Shown: positions 6,138-14,205 of the stretch, piece after piece
How the letters are laid out: every line of letters begins with the position of its first letter
How positions within the stretch are numbered: the first letter of the stretch is position 1
Assembly (NCBI GenBank): GCA_905372445.1
Contig: CAJPPF010000046.1
Location: 1 to 14,205 of the forward strand
Reading direction: 5' to 3'
From: an uncultured Prevotella sp.
GTDB lineage: Bacteria > Bacteroidota > Bacteroidia > Bacteroidales > Bacteroidaceae
Length of the DNA: 14,205 bases
Notes under the pieces: generated by a model
The model's database searches: none
The model's input: only the letters and a program-made list of their open reading frames with translations
What the model was told of the DNA's origin: nothing
Program-made: the position numbers and the translations under genes

Positions 6138-6467
6138 TTATTCCGGCACATAGATGATCTCGCCATTTTCAAGCTCATAGGCAATTCCTACCTTCCTGCC
6201 TTTAGCGCCATTGTTGGGATCTTGATTTTGAGAAGGCGTGTAGCGTTCTATCTTCTGACCTTTCTTGCTGATAATCTCCATGTTTTCCTTACCTGGATTC
6301 TTTACCATCGTAAAGTCTTCGGTACTAAACATTTCGGTCATGTTATAATGTGTTACAAGTGCCACCATCAGTGCCACGGCAAATACCATGGCAACATCAA
6401 AAAGGTTGCCGACCGAACTCATGGGATCCAAATCAGCATCTTGAGAAAGTAATCTGCGACGTTTCAT
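6138..6467 (-). CDS. hmuV: HmuV-like DUF2149 protein with an ExbD-like transmembrane helix
   Basis: This small inner-membrane protein (109 aa) closes the hmu operon. After a basic, cytoplasmic N terminus (MKRRRLLSQDADLDP) comes one transmembrane helix (about 20-40, NLFDVAMVFAVALMVALV), then a periplasmic tail of about 65 residues. The pattern resembles DUF2149 proteins found next to CobN-like genes. The helix strongly resembles ExbD/TolR helices (ExbD has FIDVMLVLLIIFMVA): Asp24 sits at the same place as the proton-carrying Asp25 of E. coli ExbD. I infer that it pairs with the ExbB-like HmuU. The ATG at 6467 lies two bases after the HmuU stop; a TTG at 6473, overlapping that stop, is a less likely start. 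The family match is from memory. Confidence 0.85.
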   Translation of the reverse strand: MKRRRLLSQDADLDPMSSVGNLFDVAMVFAVALMVALVTHYNMTEMFSTEDFTMVKNPGKENMEIISKKGQKIERYTPSQNQDPNNGAKGRKVGIAYELENGEIIYVPE

Positions 6468-6469
6468 AT

Positions 6470-7066
6470 TCAACGGTTATTTGAGGTCAATAACTCTGCC
6501 AAAAACTCCAGCTGGGTAAGTTCCTGCATATACCATCGCTTTTTCACCTGTAGCGTTACCATGCCGACAACTCCAGAAAAGAGTCCTACGACGGTTGTGG
6601 CAAACGCCACCTGCATATTATATGCCATTGATGCGATATCTCCTGCAGAGAGACCCACCAAGGCTGGTCCCATCGGTATGAGCGTACCCATCAGTCCCAA
6701 CACCGGTCCCAGCCGAGTTAATGTCTTTGACACTCCCATATCCTTGTCTGCCGCTATCTCATATTGCGATAACAGGCGGGCAATATGGGCATTGCTTCCT
6801 CTTGCTTCGAGCAGGCGGTGCACATACAACAGGAAAAGCGATGACGAACGGGCGGGCAAACGCGTGCAGAGCGAGTCGACATTGTCTGCCGTAAGACTTT
6901 CCATCTGGGTAATAACCGTGGCATGTAGTTTACGCATATTCATATACTGACCGAAAAATGTGCCAAGAAGAAAAAGTGCCCTGCCGAAAAGTACAAGGAG
7001 CACAACAATGACAGGAACGAGAAGACCTGTCGAAATCCAAAATAAAAAATCTGATATATAAGTCAT
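6470..7066 (-). CDS. hmuU: HmuU-like MotA/TolQ/ExbB-type proton channel
   Basis: This 198-residue inner-membrane protein belongs to the MotA/TolQ/ExbB family, whose members use the proton gradient to move a partner protein. Three hydrophobic helices are visible: about 11-38, 118-140 and 152-173. A cytoplasmic helical region (about 42-115) lies between the first and second, as in ExbB. RLGPVLGLMGTLIPM matches the family's second helix, and FATTVVGLFSGVVG the third. Thr158 aligns with the conserved channel Thr of ExbB, while the conserved Glu of ExbB helix 3 appears to be Val. It sits 12 bp after HmuT and runs to the HmuV start, in line with co-translation with its probable ExbD-like partner. 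Confidence 0.9.
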   Translation of the reverse strand: MTYISDFLFWISTGLLVPVIVVLLVLFGRALFLLGTFFGQYMNMRKLHATVITQMESLTADNVDSLCTRLPARSSSLFLLYVHRLLEARGSNAHIARLLSQYEIAADKDMGVSKTLTRLGPVLGLMGTLIPMGPALVGLSAGDIASMAYNMQVAFATTVVGLFSGVVGMVTLQVKKRWYMQELTQLEFLAELLTSNNR

Positions 7067-7078
7067 TTCTTATGAGTG

Positions 7079-7771
7079 TTATTTGTTAAACATATTTCTC
7101 TGTCGCCAACTGTTCCACACGAATCCCATAGCAAATCCTACTGCCAATAGCACGATGAAGGCTGCCAATGCCCACAAATCCACACTACCTGTAGGAGTGT
7201 TCTGTGTCTCGCCATTTACCGTAGCAATCACGCCGACAAACGCAACAAGAACATTAGAAAGGAAAAGAATTTCCAGACGCAAGTCTGATTCCGGCAGCAA
7301 TCGACGCAGCAAAAAGCTTCCAAGCGGTACGACAATAAAAATAGCCGCTCCCAGTAATGAGGAGACAAGCATAAACGACACACCGGGGAACAGGAAAATG
7401 AGTTGCACCAGCAACGCAAGCACCACGGGGAAAATAATAAAACCGGGATAAAGCAAGAGAGCTTTTGCCATAAGCCGGCTGCGAAGCCTCTGGTACTTGC
7501 TGTCAGCCATACGCACGGTAAGAATACAGAATGTAAGCTGAGCTACCACATCCACGCTCAATACCACGGCTATATCGCGCATAAGTTCCGTGTTCTGAAG
7601 CCAGTCAGCTATCTGTGTCTTCGACTGTTCTATAGCTACTTGCCACATCAAAGTCGCAAATATGCCAAGTACAAGTGTGGTAATAATAAGAATGTGCCGG
7701 GCAACAAAGGTCTGCTTCAACAAAAAATTGAAGCAGACCAATATCATCAATATAAATACAACGGTAGTCAT
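7079..7771 (-). CDS. hmuT: HmuT-like seven-helix membrane protein of unknown function
   Basis: This 230-residue protein is almost entirely hydrophobic, with about seven predicted helices (3-18, 26-46, 67-86, 105-128, 131-154, 167-184, 199-220). I recognise no catalytic motif. Asp74 and Gln78 lie inside the third helix (VLSVDVVAQLTF) and may matter for function. It has no ATP-binding site and no ABC-permease loop that I can see, so the letter T should not be read as the substrate-binding protein of the unrelated ABC-type hmuTUV systems of other bacteria. The name rests on its place between the CobN-like gene (14 bp away) and the ExbB-like gene (12 bp away), as in the Porphyromonas gingivalis hmuYRSTUV order. 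It could anchor HmuS or carry haem or metal. Confidence 0.8.
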   Translation of the reverse strand: MTTVVFILMILVCFNFLLKQTFVARHILIITTLVLGIFATLMWQVAIEQSKTQIADWLQNTELMRDIAVVLSVDVVAQLTFCILTVRMADSKYQRLRSRLMAKALLLYPGFIIFPVVLALLVQLIFLFPGVSFMLVSSLLGAAIFIVVPLGSFLLRRLLPESDLRLEILFLSNVLVAFVGVIATVNGETQNTPTGSVDLWALAAFIVLLAVGFAMGFVWNSWRQRNMFNK

Positions 7772-7785
7772 TTTCAGTACGAAGA

Positions 7786-10700
7786 TTACTCCATATTGCG
7801 TAATTTACGGTTGCGACGTACAATCCATATAAGACCAACAATGATGACCAGTGCACTGGCAATCACCAGAATATTGCTGAGCACATGTTTTTGGGCAGTA
7901 GTATCGGAAAGTGTTTCTTTCTGCATCTTTATGCCCTTTTTGTTATCAATACCCATCTCGCGCACTTTCTCTATGCGGTCTGCATAATACTGATTTGCGC
8001 GCTTGTCGGCATTGTTGTCGCTGATGAACTTCCTCAACTTTGCATTGTCGCATACAAAGCCAGAGCAAGAAGGCTTATACTTGTTGACAAGCTCCACATG
8101 TCGCTTTGCCAATGTGGATACTTGCTGTCGGGTGGCTTTCCACATTCCCTTGCGGGCACTTTCCAGCATTACCGCCGTAATCTCTTCAATGGCTGCAGGA
8201 TTTTTTCCCTCGAAGAAGGCATTGATACCGAGATTAAACTTATCTTTGATATAAACATCATAGATTTCGTTCCACAGCTCGTCGTCTATGGCTGTCGGTT
8301 TCATCACTTCCCAACCGTATGTATTCTGCACAATGGCTGCAAAGCCATCGGCAGAGCTGGCTCCACCCTTCATCTGCTCTTTGATGTATGTTGGGTTGAA
8401 GATGGTGGTGCGACTCTCTACACCTATAGCTTCTTTCACTTCTTGCATGCGCATGTTCTGTTTGTTGCGATAATCGCTCAAATAGGCATCAGGATCTTTG
8501 CCAGTAACTTCACGCACAGTAAGATTGAGACCACCCATGAACTCATACACATGGTCAAGACTAAGTGCTCCCCAAGTATTGCTCTGGCGTGGCTGAATCA
8601 CGACGTCTGTGCGCGTCAGTGCTGCTTCAAAGGCATACTTTCTGAACTCCTCCCAATGTTTGGTGTCGCCATAGAAAGCTCCCATATTATTTAGATATGT
8701 GTCGGCAATTTCCGAACGCTTCTCCCAGCGGTCGCCACTCATTGCCATTGCCTGAATTCCTGTGCCATAGTTGCCGTTCATTCCTCCAAACACACGGCGA
8801 GAAGCAAGTTCTCTCGCCTCTTTTGGAGACACACCCTTATCAGTCAATGCCCGTTCTGTTTCCCTGACCCCTTCAGCTACCTGATTCTCAAACCGATCGT
8901 CCTTAGCTGCGGCAGCCATCTCAACGGCACGATTGATGAGGAACAGACGCGAAGCGGCAAGGTCGCGCAATTGACCAGAAGTCTGTACGACAATATCGAT
9001 TCTGGGTCGTCCAAGTTCAGCGGAAGGGATGAGTTTAAGGTCGCTCACACGCCCGAAACTATCTCTCACCGGTTCCACACCAAGCATATACAGAATCTGT
9101 GCAATAGTAGCTCCCTCTGTTTCGATAAACTCACCACTCCACAGGGTGTAGCTCACCTTGCGTGGAATACTGTCATTGTGGCGACGTTTGTATAGCTCAA
9201 TGGTATTTTCTGCCAGATCTTTACCTTTCTCCCAAGCCGACTCACTTGGTGTTGCCTCTGCATTGATACCATAGAGATTACGTCCTGTAGGTATGGTATT
9301 AGGATTAGCAATGGGATCTCCGCCAGGCGACGGACTGGTGTATCCGCCATTCATAGCATTGACCAGACTACCCAATTCCAGTTGCGGACTACGCAACAGA
9401 TTCTTCTTATATTCTGAAACTTGATGAATGGTGCGTTCCAGTTCAACAACAGCAAAGGCAAAATCCTTATCGCTCTTGTTATATGAAGCCTTCTTGGACA
9501 TACCATTCATCATCTTTGGCATGCCCCCCATGCGCTTAGACATACTCTTAGGCATTCCTTTCATTGTCGAATTGCCTTTAGGCATTCCACCCATCATCAT
9601 TGCCATCATGTCTTTGGGAGCTGCGATTTCATGATGAATAAGACGCGCCTTAGAAAGCTGTTGAGGGGTAATATGAGCCACCGCACACACCACGTCATCC
9701 GTCGCATAATTTGGATTGGCAAGCAACTTGCCCACCAGCGACTTTGCCGGTGTGAGATAGCGCTGTGTAAAGAGCACCTTGCGCTTGGCAACGGTATTGT
9801 CTGCACGCCTCAAAGCCTTATCTATGGCATAGAGCGAATAAGCTATCGGGTCGGTAGACATGGCATAGACACTACTTATAATGCGATCTGGTTCATAAGG
9901 TATTCCCAATGTATAAAGTTGACCATTGATTTTTGCTGTAGCTATTTCTTCTGCAAAGTTGTCTATCCTGAGAATATCAGCTTCCGAATATGGTTTATCC
10001 GGAATGCTGTCAAGCTCTAATTCGCGGTGAATGCCCAGCTTTATGGCATGTGCCTTGACAGCCAGCGATGCCTTGTCCACATCAGGTCTATGATGGGCAA
10101 GCTTGTCATTGTATATCTTTATCTTCTCTGCGAGTTCACGATAGGTCCCTCTTAGATTACTTTCCATGAACGGAGCGGTAAGGTAAGACTGAATTCCTGC
10201 ATAGGAACGGCGTTTCGCTATCAAACTTTCTCCAACATTACCAATTGTGTACAAGTAGAAATGAGGCATTGCCCCTACAAGTCTGTCGGGCCAGTCAAGA
10301 CTACTTAAAGCCACCTGTTTCTTGGGCGTGAACTCCAGGCTACCATGCGTACCGAAATGGATAAGCATATCAGCTTTGAATCCGAACTGAGTCCAGAGAT
10401 AAGAAGCTATGTAGGTATGGGGAGGTGCAGCATCAGTCCCATGTGCTATCTTAAAGGAATTATCCCCTTTTCCGGCAGCGTTCTGCGGAAGTAATACCAC
10501 ATTACCAAAACGCAGACGTGCTACGCCCAGCTTACCGTCGGACGTGCTCATGTATGCTCCAGGAAATTCACCAAAGGCCTTGACAACCTCCGCGTACTTA
10601 TCCGGGCGCAATACAGCTTTAACCCAACCTTCATATTGTTGCCGTGTGATGAGCTCTGGGTGTCCTGTTTTCATAAATGCGTCAAATGCTCCCTTGGCAT

Positions 10701-11961
10701 ACGAGCCAAAGACTGCTCCTTGATTTTGAATCATCCGTTCGAGTTCCTGAGGCGAGCTGGGAAGCCCAGACACATCGTACCCTTCGTTTTTCAACTTGAC
10801 CAGCATATTGTAAAGTGAGGGAGCGACTTCCATTCCACCTGCCATCATGGCATTCTGCCCCGGACCTTTATAATAATAGATGGCTACCCGCTTATCTCTA
10901 TTCTGTTTTTTACCAAGGCTGATATAATTGTTGATAGTCTTGACAAACTGGTCAAGCCGTTCGGGAATGGGTGCTACATAATGCAGACCATCTTCGCCAA
11001 GAAAATGACCAAACAACGCAAACGATCGCAGAGCACCATCTATCTCGGGTGTAACTATACTCTGCGAAAGAAAACCACCGCTCATTCCCATTTTATCTTC
11101 TTCCCACGATTGCACTGTTCTGTTCACATTGAGCGGGGCAAAAAGAGGGATATTCCTATTTCTGAGAAACTCCACCACATTGTCACCCATGCGTCCATGC
11201 GCCATGTTTACAACGGCAGCCACGCGAATGCTGTCTGCATGGTGCTCTTCTATAAGCGCCTTGATAGAGTTTACGGGATATACCATGTTGCCGGTAGCTT
11301 CCAACCGGGCAATCAGTTCTCTGGGTTCACCTATCGAACCTGTAATCAATACGGCTGGAGCCTGAGCTTTCCAAAGTCCATTGTGTTTTAAGAATGCGTG
11401 ATACTCACTGACAGTATTGAACTGTAGGTCTTCAGCATCAGCATTCTTCGGGTCCGAATGATAGAATAATCCGTAAATCTTCTCTATCAGAGGATGCGGT
11501 TCCGGAGCGGAAATCAACTTACCATCTATGTATTTACGGATATAACTGAGCATGCTTCGGTAATTCTCATAGCCTCCGTTGCCGATATACCGTTTCAGTG
11601 TATCGGCAGCAATTGAATCCATAGAGGTGAAATCGTTGTCAGGATTTGTAATCATCGTACACACAATGGGAACACCTTTCTTACGGGCATTCTCTATCTC
11701 TTCGCGCTGCTCCATGGTAAGTCGCAGTCCCATGGATTCGATGCACACAGCATCATAGCGATCTAATTCTGCCAAATCCTCCGTGCTGACATCCTTTATC
11801 TTAATAAAGGAGTTGTCGTTGGCTTTGGCTATTCTACCAAGCGTTATAGCTTGATAGTTGACGAAGGCAATGCGCGTGGCACTGAACCAGGTATGCCATA
11901 CTATACCAAATACAACAAGCAACAGCATCGCCATCGCAGCAATAAATATCTTTTTTTTCAT
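7786..11961 (-). CDS. hmuS: HmuS, CobN/magnesium-chelatase-like haem-utilisation protein with membrane anchors
   Basis: This large protein (1391 aa) resembles CobN, the big subunit of cobaltochelatase, and ChlH. Motifs include IHFGTHGSLEF (His535, His539; CobN has GKHGNLE), GGYTSPSPGGDP (about 870-885) and ELGRPRIDIVVQTSG (about 983-997). It is often annotated cobaltochelatase, but between a TonB haem receptor and hmuTUV it fits HmuS of the hmu operon, which work on Bacteroides links to taking iron out of haem (from memory). MKKK plus a helix at about 5-24, and a last helix at about 1361-1381 followed by RRNRK, place both ends inside and the body in the periplasm. No Walker motifs were seen. 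A Met-rich insert (785-821) is unusual. Substrate may be haem or another tetrapyrrole. Confidence 0.9.
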   Translation of the reverse strand: MKKKIFIAAMAMLLLVVFGIVWHTWFSATRIAFVNYQAITLGRIAKANDNSFIKIKDVSTEDLAELDRYDAVCIESMGLRLTMEQREEIENARKKGVPIVCTMITNPDNDFTSMDSIAADTLKRYIGNGGYENYRSMLSYIRKYIDGKLISAPEPHPLIEKIYGLFYHSDPKNADAEDLQFNTVSEYHAFLKHNGLWKAQAPAVLITGSIGEPRELIARLEATGNMVYPVNSIKALIEEHHADSIRVAAVVNMAHGRMGDNVVEFLRNRNIPLFAPLNVNRTVQSWEEDKMGMSGGFLSQSIVTPEIDGALRSFALFGHFLGEDGLHYVAPIPERLDQFVKTINNYISLGKKQNRDKRVAIYYYKGPGQNAMMAGGMEVAPSLYNMLVKLKNEGYDVSGLPSSPQELERMIQNQGAVFGSYAKGAFDAFMKTGHPELITRQQYEGWVKAVLRPDKYAEVVKAFGEFPGAYMSTSDGKLGVARLRFGNVVLLPQNAAGKGDNSFKIAHGTDAAPPHTYIASYLWTQFGFKADMLIHFGTHGSLEFTPKKQVALSSLDWPDRLVGAMPHFYLYTIGNVGESLIAKRRSYAGIQSYLTAPFMESNLRGTYRELAEKIKIYNDKLAHHRPDVDKASLAVKAHAIKLGIHRELELDSIPDKPYSEADILRIDNFAEEIATAKINGQLYTLGIPYEPDRIISSVYAMSTDPIAYSLYAIDKALRRADNTVAKRKVLFTQRYLTPAKSLVGKLLANPNYATDDVVCAVAHITPQQLSKARLIHHEIAAPKDMMAMMMGGMPKGNSTMKGMPKSMSKRMGGMPKMMNGMSKKASYNKSDKDFAFAVVELERTIHQVSEYKKNLLRSPQLELGSLVNAMNGGYTSPSPGGDPIANPNTIPTGRNLYGINAEATPSESAWEKGKDLAENTIELYKRRHNDSIPRKVSYTLWSGEFIETEGATIAQILYMLGVEPVRDSFGRVSDLKLIPSAELGRPRIDIVVQTSGQLRDLAASRLFLINRAVEMAAAAKDDRFENQVAEGVRETERALTDKGVSPKEARELASRRVFGGMNGNYGTGIQAMAMSGDRWEKRSEIADTYLNNMGAFYGDTKHWEEFRKYAFEAALTRTDVVIQPRQSNTWGALSLDHVYEFMGGLNLTVREVTGKDPDAYLSDYRNKQNMRMQEVKEAIGVESRTTIFNPTYIKEQMKGGASSADGFAAIVQNTYGWEVMKPTAIDDELWNEIYDVYIKDKFNLGINAFFEGKNPAAIEEITAVMLESARKGMWKATRQQVSTLAKRHVELVNKYKPSCSGFVCDNAKLRKFISDNNADKRANQYYADRIEKVREMGIDNKKGIKMQKETLSDTTAQKHVLSNILVIASALVIIVGLIWIVRRNRKLRNME
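9499..9609 (-). other. Methionine-rich GMPK repeat segment inside HmuS
   Basis: Residues 785-821 of HmuS contain 14 methionines in 37 residues, in repeated short motifs (GMPK three times, GMSKK, MMAMMMGG) mixed with Gly, Lys and Ser. The segment lacks acidic residues after position 784 and is probably a flexible loop between conserved CobN blocks. Met-rich loops in other periplasmic proteins bind copper(I) or shield metal sites; here it could offer thioether ligands to haem iron. That use is inference. Confidence 0.75.
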
Positions 11962-11973
11962 TTGAACTCGTTG

Positions 11974-14193
11974 TTAAAGTTTGAACATATCTGCTATATT
12001 GATGCTTACCGTAGCGACAAAGGTTCTCCCGTCTTCAGGCAACTGTACTGCAGAGTCTACAGCCTTGTCTCTGTAATTGAAAATGTTATCAAACATCAAT
12101 CCCAGCACAATTCCTCTTGGAAGTTCCGAACGGAGATTCAGAGAGCACAAAGTACGCGGATCATATACCGACTTTGTGTAGGTCTTGTCGCTACTGTTGT
12201 AAGCATATCGAGTAATTCTTGACACCCATTGGGTATTAAAGGCTATTGTTTCAGTGGTCTTACCAAAGCGTTGTTTATATACCGTGCTCAGTCTTGCACT
12301 GTGTGGACGAGTCCAAGACCTATTATAACCATCACGCTTATCGTAATCATATACATAGGAATAACCTCCAGAAAAACGCAATCCGAAGGGTAGCTTGTAA
12401 TTGGCTGTTACCTCTACGCCTGTCGTCTTCACATTGAAAGCATTGGCATATTGCATGTTCGGCGACTTACCTGGTTCGATATACTCATAGGAGATCTTAT
12501 TCTTGTATCTATTATGATAAGCAGATACAGATAAGTTGAGCCCCCTATGGTCATACTCGACCGAAGCAGAAATTTGATTTCCCTCTTCTGGCTTCAGATT
12601 CTTGTTGCCATACATCATGATGCCCATTCCGCCCATGTTGAATTCCTGATACAGTTCTTTCAGGTTTGGGATGCGATAGCCTTGTGAATATCCGGCACGC
12701 AGCGTGAAGGCTTTCCATGGGCGATACAACAGCGATACCTTAGGAGTGAAATGCATACGATAGCCTCCACCTTTATCTCCGCGTACACCCGCAACAATGT
12801 TGATCTTGTCGGTAAGCTGCCAGTCATCCTGCAGACAGAATGAGTATTGGTTCATGTGAAGGGTAGTCGTATCTTTTAGGAAATGATGTTTAAGGTCTTC
12901 ACGCAACAGGTCAACACCCCCACTAAGGATATGCTTCCCAAATGTACCTGTATAATACAGGCGAATGGTGCTGTTCACATTGCCGTATACCCGCTCATTT
13001 TCGTCAACATATACATTATCTTTGATATAATTATCGCGGATGTACGACAGGTCGAGGTTCTGCTTATCAGTAAGCTGCCATTTAAGTCTTCCGCTCAAAA
13101 CGAGATCTCTGTATCGCTGATAATGCCTTGCATTGTCATACTTATCCCGCTTATTTGAATAATAAGAAGCCCGGGCATATCCAGTAAGACGATCGCTGAA
13201 GTTATAGGACAACTTCTGCGATACATCCATAATGGAATAGCCGTAGATGTTGAACGCCACAGGGTCTGATTCAGTCTTCGTAACTGTACCGTCAGGCTTT
13301 AATATTTCTTTCTGCTTACCTCTGTCGTCCTTCACAAGATAAGTATCACGCTTTCTCCACCCAAAAGATGTGAGCGACGAAAACCTGTTAAGGTTTATTC
13401 CTGTAGAAACAGAATATGACTGTCCTTTCTTTCCGGCATATCGTGTATGCAGATTGGCATTGAAAGGGCGGATGCTTTTCTTGGTTATTATATTGATGAC
13501 ACCGCCGATAGCCTTGCTGTCATACAATGTAGAGGCTGCCCCACGCACCACTTCGATACGCTCGATGTCATTGATGTTAAACCGGTTGTAGTCAATATTA
13601 CTATCACCACTTTCTCCACTGATGCGCTCACCGTCTAGCAAGAAAAGCACCGACTTGGCATCCATGCCTTGATAAGTAATCTCAGACACCTGACTCATGG
13701 TATTGTAATAAAACTGAATACCTGGTAAGGCTGATTCCAATAATGTGGTAAAATCTACCGGGTTAATCGTTTCAATTTCTTCGCGTGAGATAACACGTGT
13801 AAGGACTGGCACATCTTTTAGTTGGCGCTCATAGCGTGTTCCTGTAACAACGACTTCATTGATTGCTGTCTCTTCTGGCTGCAGCTTTACCTTAAGCGGC
13901 GGATGCCCAGATGAAGGAACTGTGAGCAACCGAGGCGCATATCCCAAATAACTCACCCGTAGCTTATATACTTTGTTCTTCTGGACACTCAACGCAAATT
14001 CACCTTTTGAATTGCTGCCACAGTTGATGTTCGTCCCTTCCACCACAATCGATGCTCCTGCCAACGGTTCTCCATTGGATGTCATAACGACACCCTTGAT
14101 TACATAATCCGCAGGAGTAATCGGCACATTAGCATTAACGGTGACCAAAGCCACCGTTAACAATAAGACCAATATATATGAAAACCTTTTCAT
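11974..14193 (-). CDS. hmuR: HmuR-like TonB-dependent haem/haemin receptor
   Basis: This 739-residue outer-membrane receptor would import haem (or haemin from a haemophore) using TonB energy. In order: signal peptide MKRFSYILVLLLTVALVTVNA (about 1-21); a CarboxypepD_reg-like domain typical of Bacteroidetes (about 31-103); a TonB-box-like INEVVVTGTR (111-120); plug (about 125-238, ending GGVINIITKK); and a beta-barrel from about 245. Haem receptors carry FRAP and NPNL boxes; here these read YRIP (506-509) and NKNLKPE (530-536). The His usually found between them is missing and the gap holds NMGGMGIMM. The plug also has no His. The gene leads the operon within the window, 12 bp before hmuS. Only 12 bp upstream are visible, so its promoter and any hmuY are outside. 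A cobalamin or other substrate is possible. Confidence 0.9.
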   Translation of the reverse strand: MKRFSYILVLLLTVALVTVNANVPITPADYVIKGVVMTSNGEPLAGASIVVEGTNINCGSNSKGEFALSVQKNKVYKLRVSYLGYAPRLLTVPSSGHPPLKVKLQPEETAINEVVVTGTRYERQLKDVPVLTRVISREEIETINPVDFTTLLESALPGIQFYYNTMSQVSEITYQGMDAKSVLFLLDGERISGESGDSNIDYNRFNINDIERIEVVRGAASTLYDSKAIGGVINIITKKSIRPFNANLHTRYAGKKGQSYSVSTGINLNRFSSLTSFGWRKRDTYLVKDDRGKQKEILKPDGTVTKTESDPVAFNIYGYSIMDVSQKLSYNFSDRLTGYARASYYSNKRDKYDNARHYQRYRDLVLSGRLKWQLTDKQNLDLSYIRDNYIKDNVYVDENERVYGNVNSTIRLYYTGTFGKHILSGGVDLLREDLKHHFLKDTTTLHMNQYSFCLQDDWQLTDKINIVAGVRGDKGGGYRMHFTPKVSLLYRPWKAFTLRAGYSQGYRIPNLKELYQEFNMGGMGIMMYGNKNLKPEEGNQISASVEYDHRGLNLSVSAYHNRYKNKISYEYIEPGKSPNMQYANAFNVKTTGVEVTANYKLPFGLRFSGGYSYVYDYDKRDGYNRSWTRPHSARLSTVYKQRFGKTTETIAFNTQWVSRITRYAYNSSDKTYTKSVYDPRTLCSLNLRSELPRGIVLGLMFDNIFNYRDKAVDSAVQLPEDGRTFVATVSINIADMFKL

Positions 14194-14205
14194 TATATAT
14201 AGTTA

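Noticed and set aside
6470..7771. ABC haem importer HmuTUV (binding protein, permease, ATPase)
   Set aside because: None of the three proteins has Walker motifs or binding-protein features. They are a seven-helix protein, an ExbB-like channel and a DUF2149 protein; only the letters agree.
7885..8694. A 269-codon plus-strand open frame inside hmuS
   Set aside because: It lies antisense to the well-conserved C-terminal part of HmuS and shows no family features; it is a shadow of that gene's codon use.
7786..11961. Cobalamin biosynthesis cobaltochelatase CobN
   Set aside because: No cobalamin genes or CobS/CobT partners are nearby, both termini carry membrane helices, and the neighbours match the haem-utilisation order. 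A cobalt role is not fully excluded.

Overview
The window looks like chromosomal DNA of a Bacteroidales bacterium, most likely Prevotella or a close relative. The reasons are promoters of the Bacteroidetes type (TTG or TTTG about 19-22 bp before TAnnTTTG), moderate GC in genes with AT-rich spacers, a TonB receptor with an N-terminal carboxypeptidase-like (CarboxypepD_reg) domain, and a gene order matching the hmu haem operon of Porphyromonas and Bacteroides. The genus is inference. No mobile element, CRISPR array or rRNA was seen.

Left part (1-3927): a minus-strand efflux operon. A TolC-type outer-membrane channel (3760-2492), a lipoprotein HlyD/YbhG-type adaptor (2480-1548) and a YbhF-type ATPase with two fused ABC domains (1527-52) lie nearly end to end. 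The inner-membrane permeases such a pump needs are not in the window. Upstream, an AraC-family regulator (3928-4806) is transcribed divergently. The shared 167-bp spacer holds one promoter for each direction and two inverted repeats that could be operators.

Middle (4807-6137): about 1.3 kb with no convincing protein gene. It holds one tRNA-Pro(GGG) (5515-5588) with a near-perfect promoter, four tandem 22-bp units (5081-5168), several copies of a diverged 20-bp repeat that tend to occur in inverted pairs (another pair sits at the left edge of the window), and several hairpins.

Right part (14193-6138): a minus-strand operon matching hmuRSTUV, with gaps of 12-14 bp and one junction that is almost overlapping. 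HmuR is a TonB-dependent haem/haemin receptor. HmuS is a large CobN/magnesium-chelatase-like protein. HmuT is a seven-helix membrane protein of unknown function. HmuU is a MotA/TolQ/ExbB-type channel. HmuV is a small DUF2149 protein. A haemophore gene (hmuY) would be expected just right of the window.

The most interesting biology is in this operon. HmuS carries a hydrophobic helix at each end with charges that place its whole chelatase body outside the cytoplasm, away from ATP. HmuV has one helix with an Asp set in an ExbD-like sequence, so HmuU-HmuV looks like an ExbB-ExbD-type proton-driven motor that might power HmuS or the receptor. HmuR lacks the usual His between its two haem-receptor boxes and has a Met-Gly cluster there instead. 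HmuS also contains a striking Met-rich repeat. Together these suggest a haem (or other tetrapyrrole) import and metal-removal pathway that relies on methionine ligands and the proton gradient. That mechanism is inference.
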